The notes under the pieces are model-generated. The model worked only from the letters and a program-made list of their open reading frames with translations. It made no database searches and was not told the origin of the DNA. From Entoloma clypeatum (lineage: Eukaryota; Basidiomycota; Agaricomycetes; Agaricales; Entolomataceae): DNA of 64,000 bases. Position numbers and translations under genes: made by a program. The DNA lies in NCBI GenBank assembly GCA_963565915.1, contig OY751488.1, positions 186,001 through 250,000 of the forward strand. Direction: 5' to 3'. Below are positions 20,978 through 34,700 of the stretch, in pieces; the stretch's first letter is position 1; the number at the start of each line of letters is the position of its first letter.

Positions 20978-23900
20978 ATGTCTACCTCTCGCTCCGCCCT
21001 TGACTCCATCGCCATCTTCGACGGCATCGACTACCAGAGTTGGGCCGAAAAAATGAAGTCGTACCTTCTCCATCAAGGAGTCTGGCGCCTCGTATCCGGC
21101 GACATTGAGCACCCCGACATCAAGGACTTTACGGTCACGGTCTCCACCCCTGCCTCCGCCACCTCTACATCTGCGACTCAACCTCCGGCGGTCACCATTA
21201 CCGTCGACCAACCCGCCTTCGCCAAGGAAAAGAAGGCCTGGATTAGAGACGACGACATGGCTCTGGGTTCCATCCGTCTCAAGGTCTCCGAAGCCATCAG
21301 GAGACACATCAAGGACGCCAAGACCTCGAAAGAAGCTTGGACATCATTGAAAGACGTGTATTCGAAGGTCTCCCCCGCCACCATTTTCGGCGACTTCAAG
21401 GCCGCTGCCTCCTTCAAGCTCTCGGGTCGCGACCCCGTACCGGAAATCGAGCGCCTCGGATCACTCTTCGCTCGCCTCAGCGATGCGAAGTTCATCGTGC
21501 CTGATCTGATGCAGGCTATGATCTTGGCAAGTGCCATTCCTGACGCTTGGTCGTCGCTCTCCACCGCCCTCTTCCAGGTCTACGACGCCGATGACTTCAC
21601 ATGGCAAGCCGTCACCGACAGCATCATTTCGGAGTACAGGCGCAAGTATGTGATAGGGTCTACTCGGGCGTCCAACGAGCAGGCCCGGAAAATCTCCGGG
21701 ACTAAGTGAAAGGGGAAAGACCCCAAATGGGAAAAGCAAACAGCGCCGAGTACCTCGCGGAACAATGCTGACGAGCAGCCTAACTCGACCGACCCGAGTA
21801 CCGCTTCTGAAAAGAAGAAGGGAAAGGGACGCTGGCGCAACCAGAAGAAGCGCACCAACAACGCGGACAACGAATCCGACCAAGCCGAGGAGATGGTCGA
21901 GTTCATCGCACCGGCCATTGAGCAATCCCCTCGTTATCCTGCTCCCTGTCCACTTCCTCCTCATCAACGTGCCCCTTGCCCTCTCCCTCCTCATCATGCA
22001 CCGTCTTTCACCACCGTAACTGGTCGCGGAAAGACTTCCTTTACTGCACAGCCTGAGTCAGAAAGGATGCAGTCACTACTGCAACGCATGAATCCACCTC
22101 CGTCACAGTACACCGGACAGACTCCTAGAATGTCGTCAGCGTGGAAAAAGAACGAGAAGGTTAGGAAACTCGCCCGAGAAATCGGCGCACGACCCTCTGG
22201 GTCAAACCTTTGTATCTTGGATACCATCATTCCTGACATCGACGAGAGGCCCACCAAACAGCGTCGGGTGACTCCGCCGTTGGACCAATCACTGCGGATG
22301 ATGGACATAGACCAGGAACGGATGGGGCCGGACGTGTTTGAAGACGAGATTGAACTTGACGGTTCGTCAGAACTTCTTCTCAAACCTTACCAATTGCGGA
22401 ATGCTAATAATACCTCTCAACAGACGTATGATATATTAGCCAGTACCAGTACAGAGTGCGTAGATCACATTAGCAGTGATCTACATAAAAAATATATTAA
22501 ACATTTCGCCTCTTGTACACATTGTAAGGAGAAAGAACGCGCACAATGGATATTAGATTCCGGCGCTTCTCTACACTTTACGCATGAGTTCAAAGACTTC
22601 GCATACTACAGACCTCTTACGGTCAAGCGATTCGTTCAAACTGCTGCTAAAGGAAAGAAACTGGAAATACTCGGAGTTGGGGCCGTTCCAGTACGGCACA
22701 CCCTAAATGGGGAAATTAAAACCCATCTTCTCAGACCGGTATTCTACATCCCGGACATGGACACACGCCTATTGTCCTTAGGCGTCTTTCTTAACCATGG
22801 TTACAAAGTAGACGGGACTCGTGGAGAAATTAACATCTCCAAAGGGCTGAACAAAATCCAGTTTTTGCCCCACATCCTTGGACAAACCATTTACTGGTTA
22901 GACACTGAAATACGCTACGATCAGATCCATGCGATTTCGAGCGAAATTACTGTCGAAACATGGCACAAGCGTCTTGGTCACCCAAATGATCAAGCACTTT
23001 GAAAGATTCCCACTAGTACCAAAGGCGTACCTGAGACACTAGTACGTGAGAAATCACAGGAAAGTTGTACAGGTTGCCTCAAAGGGAAAATGCCAAATCA
23101 ATCATACCCCAATTCGATGACAAGAGCAACCAAAACCTTCGATCTTATCCATTCTGATCTCAAACAGATATCCACGGCATCTTACCACAAATACAAATAT
23201 TTCCTTATGTTTTTGGACGACTTCTCATCCCACGTCTGGGTCGTCTTGCTTAGAAAGAAGTCTGATGCCATCACGGCACTAAGACAATTTCTTGCGATGA
23301 TCCAGAATCAGTTCGCTGCTACCCCTAAAAAGTGGCGAGTTGATGGAGGTGGAGAGTTCGACGAATACAAGGATGTACTTGCCGATCATGGAATTCTGAT
23401 CGACATCACGCTCCCATATCAGCATCAGCAGAATGGTAGAGCAGAAAGGATCAATCGAACTCTATGGGAAAAATCTCAGGCTTTGCACTTCGACGCGTGT
23501 CTACCACCTATGTGGTGGGAATTCTGTTTGGAACATGCAGCGTTCCTCTACAACAGAACCCCCATGCAGCGTCTTGAATGGAAAACCCCTTACTTCAGGG
23601 TGACTAATGAGATCCCCGACATGTCAAGTGTCAGAGTCTTCGGATGCCAGGCATATGTATATATCCCAAAAGAGAAACGGAAAAACTCCCTGGAATCCAG
23701 ATCACGATTGATGATTTATCTCGGATCGAAACCAGGAGTCAAAGGATACCGCTTTATGGATCCTGAGACTAATACGATTTTCATGGGTGGGAAAGCGATC
23801 TTTGATGAGAGCAAGTACCCTAGATGCCACATTGACCCTTTGCCAGAAAACCATCCAGAAATGGAAAACCCAGAACCGGCTGATGAGTTTGAGGACCTCA

Positions 23901-25768
23901 TCCCCGGATATGATGACAATGACAGTCACAATGAAACACCTCACAACCCTATTCCTACTGGACAGGATCACCCTGAATCAGACGATGATTTGCCGCCTAG
24001 CGAGCCTGATGACGAGCCACGAGTACCCACTCTGGAACCCGAACAAGTACCAGATCGACTGATCAGGGAACGACGAGTTCGAAGAATGCCAGGTAGCATC
24101 TACGGGGAAGACACCCCTGCTTCTGATCTTGAAAAATTAGATTGGAGACGCAGATTAGGCGGTCAATCGGCATGGATGAATGACCTCCTAATGGAGGCAA
24201 TCTCTATCCAAGTGGGCATCATCGAAATGTCACACAAAGACATATACTCTCTTCCAAACAAAGAAGATTGGTATGCGGCAGAACGAAAAGAGCTAGATAT
24301 GCTCAAAAGCCGCGGGGTGATCACGGAGTTAGTACCCCTGCCTACAGGGAGGAAAGCACTAAAGAACAAATGGGTTTACAACAAAAAATCCGACGGGCGT
24401 CTGAAAGCGCGCCTCGTCGCAAAAGGCTTCTCACAGGTAGAAGGGATCGACTTTGATCAGATCTTCTCACCAGTAGTGAGGTACGAGACTGTCCGGATGA
24501 TTCTGGCATTGACAGCCCTTGAAGGGTGGTTCATGACACTCTTGGACGTCTCAGCAGCCTTCCTCTATGGAACACTCCGTGAGGTAATTTACATGCGACA
24601 ACCTGAGGGCTACATAGTAAAAGGGAAAGAACACCTTGTGTACCGACTATACAAAGCCCTATACGGACTCAAGCAGGCCGCATTAGCCTGGTGGAGGGAA
24701 CTCGATTCCTCCATGAAAAAGCTCGGCTTTGTCCGGCTTCACTCCGATGCGGGAGTTTTTATTCACACAAGTACCAAAGGGGAAACTGTAATCGCCGTCA
24801 TTTATGTCGATGATTCTGCTTTTCTCGGCACAAACCGAGAATACACGCTAGAAAAGAAGAAGGCCTTCATGACAACATGGGAATGTAGGGACCTAGGCCA
24901 CCTAGTCCCTGATGGGGAACCAAAGGAATTTCTCTCAATCCAAATAAGGCAACGTGGGAAGAGGATCTTCATTGATCAAGTACCTTACCTTGAGAAAATT
25001 CTCGCACGCATGGGGATGAGCGAATCTAATGCCACCCATACCCCACTCCCGACGGGCTACAAACCCATGAAGTCTGAAGATGAACCCAATGCGGAACTCA
25101 GATCCAAGTACCAATCTGTCATCGGATCATTATTGTACTTAATGATCGGGACAAGACCCGACATTTGTTTCGCCGTGATCAAAATGTCCCAATTCTCCGC
25201 AAACCCTACCAAACGCCATTTAGAAGTGGCTAGGGATATTTGCAGGTATTTGAAGGCAGCAAAAAATTACGTGATCATGTACGATGGTGATTCTGGGAAA
25301 GGGATCTACGCATTCACAGACTCCGATTGGGCATCAGACGAAAACACCAGAAAGTCCACCACTGGTTACTTCATATCGCTGGCATCTGGAGCAGTAACAT
25401 GGGTTTCATCGGCGCAAAAAACCATTGCCCTCTCTTCCACGGAAGCAGAATACATGGCGCTATCAGATTGCAGTCGCGCAGTGACATGGCTTAGAAGCAT
25501 GCTTGCCGAACTTGGGATGCAGATCGGATCAGTCCCAATCTATGGAGATAACAATGGCTCCGTCTTTATCGCATCCAACCCTGTAACTGAAAAGCGGTCC
25601 AAGCACATCGACATGTGATTCCACTTCGTCAGAGAAAAAGTATCCGAAGGCATCATTACGGTCGAATTCATCGAAGGAGTGAATAACCCTGCAGACCTTT
25701 TAACTAAGAATCTGGGGAAAATCCTCTTTAGCAAGTTTATCCCGTACTTTGGATTGCTTAAAAACTAG
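20978..25768 (+). pseudogene. Copia-1 Gag-Pol with three in-frame TGA codons
   Basis: One frame from ATG 20978 to TAG 25766 aligns end to end with the intact Copia-2 protein. It is interrupted at 21707-21709 (Copia-2 has CGC, Arg), 23000-23002 (Copia-2 has AAT) and 25616-25618 (Copia-2 has CGA, Arg). Order: UBN2-like Gag, protease (DSGAS), HHCC finger, integrase (HSDLKQ, DGGGEF, NGRAERIN), RT (YVDD) and RNase H (FTDSDWASDE, SSTEAEYMALS). Apart from the three stops no frameshift was found. Confidence 0.93.
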
Positions 25769-25833
25769 ATGAAAGAGTACCTATATGGGAAGAAGTAAGA
25801 TGTATTTAGAAGTATGTACTAAATATGGGGGGG

Positions 25834-26143
25834 TGTTGAAACTTTTCCCATCACGTAGATTAGATTAGATTAGATTACATCACGTGACCTTTACACATCT
25901 TTGATTACATACTTGTTTGGTTGGTACAAACAGTAGTACGGTATATAAGACCAGGAAACTGTCAATATCAACAAGTTGTCTCTTGACTCTTAACCAGCTC
26001 CATCGCTCTTACCAGCCTCAACCGCTCTCACCAGCCTCACCCCTCCCAAACCATGTAAGTGGCTAGAACGGTTATGTAGAGTACTTCCACTGTAGCTGGT
26101 TGCTCAGTACATCTGTGGCTAGCGCCCAGGTGGAACTTCAACA
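25834..26143 (+). repeat. Copia-1 3' LTR (310 bp)
   Basis: Matches 20299-20608 with two differences (T/C in the CATCAYG segment near the start and G/A in TTGCTCRGTAC). It is followed by the target duplication. Confidence 0.93.
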
Positions 26144-26190
26144 ATGGGGACAGTGACTCTGTGAGGACACAGAGCTTGGAGAGGGGAACA

Positions 26191-26522
26191 TGTTACGGAC
26201 TCTATGGTATGAGGACCACGTCATATCTTTTACTTATCGGCCCGACTCGGCGCCCTCTTACGAACTTACTATGTCTAATGTCTACTTTCGCGACCTTCGA
26301 TTCCCAGTCTGACTCATTACATTACTTCGTCATCCCCTTTAGTATACTTCGCTCCCGCGCTGACTCACTTTCCGCAGTCAGCTTACTCACTGTACATAGC
26401 CTTCCGCAGTCGCCTTACTCATGCGCACTGCCTTCCGCAGTACTGACTCATCCGCTACCGCCTATAGTCAGTACCTATATAAACCTCTTGTACTATAGTC
26501 GATTCCTTAGATTTAGCAATCA
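26191..26522 (+). repeat. 3' LTR of gypsy-B, right end missing
   Basis: It begins TGTTACGGACT after the purine tract GGAGAGGGGAACA and matches the 5' LTR up to TTTAGCAATCA; the last about 75 bp are absent and Helitron coding sequence starts directly. The loss suggests a deletion at the junction, or that the Helitron end was joined there. Confidence 0.88.
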
Positions 26523-29500
26523 GCCATGCACAAATCAAGGCCACCACGTTGGGAGGTTTCTTACTAGCTGAGTCAAATAAGATAGATGAGATATCTGAAC
26601 GCTTTTTATCTCTTGATCAAAATGTGCTTCAAGACATTCTCACCAGGCTTGGGAATGGTGAAGTCGTGAAACCCTCATCCCAGGAAGAGAAGGATTGTTT
26701 CCGTATTTTAAACGACCTCGATCATGTTGGAGGAAAGGTGAATGCCTCAATCACAGCTAAAAAGCATCAGAGGCAAGAAATTTGGTCTTTATTAGCATAT
26801 GAAGGCGTACCCGCCTGGTATTTGACTGTCTCTCCACCAGACAGCAAGAACCCGCTATGTTTATATTTGGCCTCAGGTGACGAACGTTTTCAAGTAAAGT
26901 TATTAAATCATGATGATCGGCTCCGACTTGTTGCCAATAATCCTGTTGCATGTGCTCGTTTTTTTCACTTCACAATTCAACTTTTGATCAAACATATTCT
27001 CGGCGTAAACACTGATCATCCTGGATTATTTGGTGAAACTTCTGCGTATTATGGTACAGTAGAACAGCAAGGGCGCCTTACACTCCATCTGCACATATTA
27101 TTGTGGATCACAGGGTCATCCTCTCCTGATGAAGTCCGCAAACGTCTCATGGACCCCACATCAGAATTTCAACATCTGCTCATAGAATATTTGGAAAGGG
27201 CCCATGTAGGTGAATTTCTTACGGGAACAAAGGAGGTCGTTTTGAATCAATTGTCCATCGACACTGCAAAGAAGGGCTATGTTGATCCCACTGATGTACT
27301 ACCATCACCACCCCCAGAGCCATGTAAAGATAACTGCAAAACGGAAGGCTGTTCTCCGTGCCAAAAAGTGTCGGAGTGGTGGTCATTTTTCAAATTCACG
27401 GTTGATCGAATCATAGCGCTGTCGAACATTCATACTTGTTTTTCAACCAAGAAGAAAGATGGTACGCAAGACAAGAGGCGACCATATCTTGGCTGCCTTG
27501 ACAACGCTTGGAACAAGTGCAAAGCATGGTTTCCCCGTCACATATTCCCCCAGTCATCTGTGGATCCAGTGACTGGAGCATTGAATATGAAGAAACTAGA
27601 GCCAATGATCAACACCATCTCTCCAGTAATTTCATATCTATTCCGAGGTAATACTGACGCAACTAACCTAAGATCGGGTACAGCCTTGAAAGGTGTTATT
27701 CTCTATGTAACTGATTATGTAACAAAGACAGCTCTCAAAACGTATACCATGTTCGACGTCATTCATACGATTTTCAAAGACAATATCGATATTTTGGGAG
27801 GTTCAGAGTCCCGTCGAGAAAAAACACGAAAACTGATGACAAAAATGGTCAATAGCTTCACAGCTAGGATGGAGTTGGGGGCACCAATGATCGTGATGTA
27901 TCTTCTAGGTCAGCCCGATCATCATACCAGCCATCATTTCAATAATTTCTTCTGGGAAGCGTACGTGAAGGTTGTGGAAAAAGCCTGGACACCAGATGAT
28001 GATGTGGAGGTGGCATCAAGTAAGGTTGTCTTGCTCAAAATACAGGATCAACTTCACGTGCTTCCAGTGACGCATGATTATGTCTTCCGTGGGGATGAAC
28101 TAAAGGATCTTTGCCTGTATGACTGGATAGCGCGATGCAAACGCGAAAAGGTTAAGAGTACAATGGTGGAGAAGATATTCGGAGATGCAACCGCCTTTGA
28201 TGCCAATGATCCAGTTGATGATCTCATAGGCCAAGAGTCTGTGGGTCCGCGTGCCAAAAAGCCCAAATCCAAAAAGCCCTCCAACCTTTACCCATTTCTA
28301 AAGGATCATCCTTTATCCTCAACGCATGCTACACGATGCGCAGCGCCCAACAAAGAACATGTCCCAAATTTCATAGGGCCTGCATTACCCAGGCTCGGTC
28401 ACGGCGATCGCGAATATTACTGTATGACGATGTTGACGTTCTTCAAACCGTGGCGCTCTGGTCCAGAATTAAAAGAAATTGGTGAGTCTTGGGACGACGC
28501 ATTCCATTATCATCCATTCACACCTAGACAGTGTCAGTTGATGTCAAATTTTAATCTCAAATACGAATGCCTAGACGCTCGCGATGACTTCCACACTGAA
28601 TTGCGCAAAGGCAACTCATTCATCCCATCCTGGGATTCAGTCAATGGTATTGGTATGGCAAATGAGTTGGACCAACAGCGAAGTGCTTCAAATGGCTTTG
28701 AGCCAATTAATGATGTCTCCGTTGAAATATCTTCAATTATCGGAAAGCACGAACATAGTCGCAGGGAGCAAGTGTCTGCAATGGACAAAGTCTTGCACCA
28801 CGTAGGATGGGATAGGCCCGCGAAAGTATCTACAACCATTCCACCGCGACCACCTCCCGCGATTTCCCAACCTGCTAGTGCATGGAGGGCTGCCGTTCAA
28901 AAAAAGCGCCAGGATGTACAGGTCCTCCACTCTTGTCATATACCGCCTGATGCTCACCAAAATATGGGCCGCAAAAAAGGGCACATAACGGACGATGTCA
29001 GATTGATTGATAAATCATATCTTGAGAAAAAGTGTAAGTCTCCGAAGTGGGAAAGTACCATTTACAACATAGCAACCGAATTCAATCTGAATCGTGAGCA
29101 GGAGCGCGCCTTCCGCATAGTGGCCAACCATGCATGCAATCCGGGATCCGAACAGTTGAAGATGTATATTGGCGGTATGGGCGGCACTGGTAAGTCCCAA
29201 GTTCTGAAAGCGATAATGAAGTTTTTCGACGCACGAAATCAATCGCATCGGTTTGTTGTCGTTGCCCCAACAGGGAGCGCCGCAGCCCTCCTAGGTGGAT
29301 CGACCTACCACTCCATGTTTGGGATCAACGACCATGATGGTGGCGATACAATGTTATCGCAAATCAGAGCACGCCTCGTGGGCGTTGAATATGTATTCCT
29401 TGATGAGGTGTCTATGCTGTCGTGTCTCGATCTTTTCCGGTTGAGCCTTCGTATGATTCAAATCACTGGTGATGATCTCTCACCTTTTGGAGGTTTAAAT

Positions 29501-31339
29501 ACCATTTTTGCCGGTGACTTTGCTCAATTACCCCCCCCCAATAGGCAGAGAAAATGCATCGCTGTACAGTCGGACCATCGGTGCTCGGTCAAACGTAGCA
29601 AATGAGCAGCATGCAGCTATGGGGAAAGCATTCTGGCATCAAATAACTACCGTGGTGATTTTGCGTGAGAATATGAGGCAGAGAACCCAAAGCAAAGACG
29701 ACACGAGACTCCGAGAAGCCCTTTCAAACATGCGCTACAAAGCATGCACCGTGGCTGATATTACTTTCTTACGCTCACGTATAACTAGCAAAATTCCTGA
29801 TAGACCTTCCGTGAACCAGAATGAGTTTCGCAATGTATCTATTATTACGGCATGGAATACTCACAAGGATTCTATCAATGCTCTTGGTTCAAGAAGATTT
29901 GCTGCTGACCACGGGGAAACCTTGATAGATTTTTACTCTGAGGATAAGGTACCGACGGTTGTCATGGACGATACCAAGAAGAATAGGAAAACTGTCAACA
30001 AGCGCAAGTTCCAGTCTATACCAGACGACGTGCAACGCCTCTTGTGGGATTCGCCCCATGGTACCGTCAGTGGATTCATTCCAGGAAAGTTGTCGCTGTG
30101 CTTAGATATGCCAGTTATGATTCGGGCCAATACTGCCACTGAGCTATGCATCACGAAGGGCCAAGAGGCTACTGTCTACGCGTGGCAGTCTGGAGTTGGA
30201 TCGCGTGGTCAGCGAATCCTCGAGACTTTATTTGTCAAGCTCACGAATCCTCCGCAGACTGTGCAATTGGATGGTTTACTGGAGAACATCGTGCCATTGG
30301 TCCCAAAAAGTAACAGGGCCAAATGCCGTCTACCTGACGATACGTGGATGAGTATTTCAAGAACTCAAGTCGAGGTCCTTCCCAACTTTTCCATGACAGA
30401 TTACGCATCGCAGGGCAAGACACGTCTGTACAACGTAGTTGATCTCAACAACCTCAGTTGCCATCAAGCTTACTACACCGCTCTCTCGCGAAGTGCATCT
30501 GCAGCTGGGACACTGATCCTCCAGGGCTTTGACCCAAAAATGATAACTGGTGGCACGTCCGGTGCTTTACGACAAGAGTTCAGAAACCTTGAGATTCTGG
30601 ATGCTATTACCCAGCTTTGTTACGAGTCGAAATTACCCAAATGTGTGGATGGGGAGGTGAGAAGCAAACTCGTGAAGTCTTATAGGAGATGGAAAGGCGA
30701 AAATTTTGTGCCATCTACCGTTCACAGAGCCATCCATTGGAGAAAAAAGGATCCTTTTCTTGAGGATAGTGTTGAAGACATCATTGAGGACATAACTCCT
30801 GATGACCTACTTGGGATACTGCGTGAATCTGCCGATACTATGCAAGTTGATCCTGTTTCTATCTCTAGCAATGACGCTCAAGATACCCATGTGCCCAATG
30901 AAAATGATAATCACAAACCTCATGAATTTGAAGTCAAGGAGGGTAGTCCCTCTTGGGCACCCTCCACGCCTAAATGTACAAAGAGGAAGGTTGTCGACAA
31001 CGAGATTATGATGCCCCCGACCAAACGGAGGCGATACTTGCGTGATTCCCCTGAAACTCCAACTAGAGTTCTACAGTTCCAACACGAAGTCATTCCGAGA
31101 GGTTTAGTATGGAATAATCAGAGTTGCGCCTTTGATGCAGTCCTTACTCCGATTTACAATATCTGGAAAGAATCACCTCGAAGGTGGTCAGAGAAGCTGC
31201 AAACCTTGAATGCGGCATACTTGGGGCCTTTGGTCGCCAACTTTGATCTGTTCGAAAGAAATGTTCATAGCCTAGAAAGATGCAGAGAGATATTGCGTGA
31301 AAGCCTACAGATCAATAGCCCGGCTAGTTTTACCATGGG
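26523..31339 (+). pseudogene. Helitron Rep/helicase, N-terminus missing, one frameshift, split by Copia-2
   Basis: The frame is open from the LTR junction (AQIKATTLGGFLLAE). The Rep nuclease has the HUH motif HLHILLW (about 27090) and the Tyr motif LYVTDYVTKT (about 27708). The helicase is PIF1-like: Walker A GGMGGTGKSQ (about 29173), YVFLDEVSML, GDFAQLPP, then ASQGKTRLYN and YYTALSR (about 30474). At 29531-29539 a run of nine Cs puts the helicase out of frame by +1; eight Cs would restore it. The C-terminal part begins RGLVWNNQSCAFDAVLT (about 31100), a Cys-box of a papain-fold, USP-like peptidase, and is cut by Copia-2 at 31339. It resumes at 37124. Helitron terminal motifs were not found. 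Confidence 0.88.
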
Positions 31340-31649
31340 TGTTGAAGTTCCACCTGGGCGTTAGCCACAGGTGTACTGAGCAACATAGCTACAGTGGAAG
31401 TACTCTACGATACCGCTATGGTCACTTACATGGTTTGGAGGGGGTAAGGCTAGTGAGAGCGGTTGAGGCTGGTGAGAGCGATGGAGCTGGTTAAGAGTCA
31501 AGAGACAACTTTTTGATATTGACAGTTTCCTGGTCTTATATACCGTACTACTGTTTGTACCAACCAAACAAGTATGTAACAAAGATATGTAAAGGTCACG
31601 TGATGTAATCTAATCTAATCTAATCTACGTGATGGGAAAAGTTTCAACA
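31340..31649 (-). repeat. Copia-2 3' LTR
   Basis: 310 bp, TGTTGAA...TTCAACA on the minus strand, the same sequence as 36814-37123 as far as I can compare. It contains the TATATAA box and the TAGAT tandem with CACGTGAC. Confidence 0.94.
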
Positions 31650-31722
31650 CCCCCCCATATTTAGTACATACTTCTAAATACATCTTACTTTTTCCCACAT
31701 ATATATAGGTACTCTGTTTCGC

Positions 31723-34700
31723 TTAGTTCTTTATCAATCCGAAGTACGGGATAAACTTGGAAAAGAGGATTTTCCCCAGATTCTTAGTCAAAAGGTCTGC
31801 AGGGTTATTCACTCCTTCGATGAATTCGACCGTAATAATTCCTTCGGAGACTTTTTCTCTGACGAAGTGGAATCGCACGTCAATGTGCTTGGATCGCTTC
31901 TCAGTTACAGGGTTGGATGCGATAAAGACGGAGCCGTTGTTATCTCCGTAGATCGGTACTGATCCGATCTGCATTCCAAGTTCGGCAAGCATGCTTCTCA
32001 GCCATGTTGCTGCGCGACTGCAGTCTGATAACGCCATATACTCTGCTTCTGTGGAAGAGAGGGCGATGGTCTTTTGCGCCGATGATACCCATGTTACTGC
32101 TCCAGACGCCAGTGATATGAAGAAGCCAGTGGTAGACCTCCTCGTGTTCTCATCTGACGCCCAGTCGGAGTCTGTGAATGCATAGATCCCTTTCCCTGAG
32201 TCCCCATCATACATGATCGCATAATCTTTTGTTGCCTTCAAATATCTGCAAATATCCCTAGCCACTTCTAAATGACGTTTGGTGGGATTTGCGGAAAATT
32301 GGGACATTTTGATTACAGCAAAGCAGATGTCAGGCCTCGTTCCGATCATCAGATATAGAAGTGATCCGATGATGGATTGGTACTTTGATCGAAGTTCTGC
32401 ATTGGGTTCATCTTCGGACATCATGGGTTTGTAGCCCATAGGAAGTGGGGTATGGGTGGCATTAGATTCGCTCATCCCCATGCGTGCCAGAATTTTCTCA
32501 AGGTAAGGTACTTGATCAATGAAGATCCTCTTCCCACGTTGCCTTATTTGGATTGAGAGAAATTCCTTTGGTTCCCCATCGGGCACTAGGTGACCTAGGT
32601 CCCTACATTCCCATGTTGTCATGAAGGCCTTCTTTTTTTCTAGCGTATATTCCCGGTTTGTGCCGAGAAAAGCAGAGTCGTCGACATAGATGACGGCAAT
32701 TACAATTTCCCCGTTGGTACTTTTGTGAATGAACACTCCCGCATCGGAGTGAAGCCGGACAAAGCCGAGCTTTTTCATGGAGGAATCAAGTTCCCTCCAC
32801 CAGGCTAATGCGGCCTGCTTAAGTCCATATAGAGCTTTGAATAGCTGGTACACGAGGTGTTCTTTCCCTTTTACTATGTAGCCCTCAGGCTGTCGCATAT
32901 AGATGACTTCACGGAGCGTTCCATAGAGGAAGGCTGATGAGACGTCCAAAAGAGTCATGAACCACCCTTCAAGGGCTGTCAATGCCAGTATTAGTCGGAC
33001 GGTTTCATATCTTACGACTGGTGAGAAGATCTGATCAAAGTCGATCCCTTCTACTTGTGAAAATCCTTTTGCGACGAGGCGTGCTTTCAGGCGCCCGTCG
33101 GACTTTTCGTTGTAAACCCATTTGTTCCTTAGAGCTTTCCTTCCTGCAGGCAGGGGTACTAGCTCCGTGATCACCCCGCGGCGTTTGAGCATGTCTAGCT
33201 CTTTACGTTCAGCCGCATACCAGTCTTCTTTATTTGGAAGAGGGTATATGTCTTTATGGGACATTTCAACGATGCCAACGTGGACTGATATTGCCTCCAT
33301 CAGGAGGTCATTCATCCATGCCGTTTGACCACCCAATCTCCTTCTTCGATCTAATTTTTCAAGATCAGATGCTGGAGTGTCTTCCCCATAGATGCTTCCT
33401 GGCATCTTCCGAACTCGTCGTTCCCGGATCGGTCGATCTGGTACTTGCTCGGGTTCCGGAGTGGGTACTCGCGGTTCGTCATCAGGCTCACTGGCAGGCA
33501 GTTCGTTGTCTGATTCAGGTTGATCCTGTTCAATGGGAACTGGGATATGAGGTGTTTCGTTGTGACTATCGTCATCGTTGCTGCTGGGAATGAGATCCTC
33601 AAACTCATCAGCCGGCTCTGGGTTTTCCATTTCTGGGTGGTTTTCTGGCAACGGGTCAATGTGGCATCTAGGGTACTTGCTTTCATCAAAGATAGCTTTC
33701 CCGCCCATGAAAATCGTGTTGGTCTCAGGATCCATGAAGCGGTATCCTTTGACCCCTGGTTTCGATCCGAGATAAATCATCAATCGGGATCTTGATTCCA
33801 GGGAGTTCCTACGTTTCTCCTTTGGGATATATACATATGCCTGACATCCAAATACTCTGACACTAGACATGTCGGGGATCTCATTGGTCACCCTGGAGTA
33901 AGGGGTTTTCCATTCAAGACGCTGCATGGGGGTTCTGTTGTAGAGAAATGCTGCGTGTTCCAAACAGAATTCCCACCACATGGGCGGTAAGCATGCATCG
34001 AAGCGCAATGCCTGAGATTTTTCCCATAGTGTCCAATTGATCCTTTCTGCTCTACCATTCTGCTGGTGCTGATATGGGAGCGTGACATCGATCAGAATTC
34101 CATGATCGGCAAGTACATCCTTGTATTCGTCAAATTCTCCACCTCCATCAACCCGCCACTTTTTAGGGGTAGCGGCAAATTGATTCTGGATCATCGCAAG
34201 GAATTGTTTCAGCGCCGTGATGGCGCCTGACTTCTTCCTAAGCAAGACGACCCAGACATGGGATGAAAAATCGTCCAAAAAGGTAAGGAAATATTTGTAC
34301 TTATGGTACGATGCCGTGGATATCTGCTTCAAATCCGAATGGATCAAATCAAAGGGTTTGACAGCCCTTGTCATCGAGTTAGGATAAGATTGATTCGGCA
34401 TTTTCCCTTTGAGGCACCCCGTGCAGCTTTCCTGTGATTTCTCACGTACTAACGTCCTGGGTACTCCTTTGGTACTAGTGGGAATTTTATTAAGCGCCTG
34501 GTCATTTGGGTGGCCAAGACGTTTATGCCAGGTTTCAACAGTGATTTCGCTAGAGATCACGTGGATTTGGTCATAGCGTATTTCAGTGTCTAACCAGTAA
34601 ATGGTTTGTCCGATGAAATGAGGCGAAAACTGTATTTTGTTCAGCCCTTTAGAGATATTAATTTCTCCGCGCATTCCGTCTACTTTGTACCCGTGATTAA

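Larger units (their letters stand above)
20299..26143 (+). mobile_element. Copia-1: Ty1/copia element, nested in gypsy-B, target duplication ATGGG
   Basis: Two 310-bp LTRs (20299-20608, 25834-26143) differ at two positions by eye. The 5-bp duplication ATGGG flanks it (20294-20298 and 26144-26148), and the empty site can be read directly from gypsy-E (GGGATGGGGACA). A G-run (ATATGGGGGGG) precedes the 3' LTR as polypurine tract. One long pol frame carries three TGA stops, so this copy is defective although its LTRs are young. Confidence 0.95.
14116..26522 (+). mobile_element. Gypsy-B: chromodomain Ty3/gypsy element with Copia-1 nested near its 3' end
   Basis: Order: 5' LTR 14116-14516, self-primer site 14519-14529, gag 14538-16171, pol 16144-19801, accessory ORF 19935 on, polypurine tract (about 26176-26190), and 3' LTR 26191-26522 (3' truncated). 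Copia-1 (20299-26143) is inserted at ATGGG inside the accessory ORF. Without it the element is about 6.5 kb. It is not autonomous now: gag and pol carry stops, a frameshifting deletion and an RNase H active-site change. The right end is lost at the junction with the Helitron sequence, so no target duplication can be scored. Its left end cuts the host gene at 12522. Confidence 0.9.
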
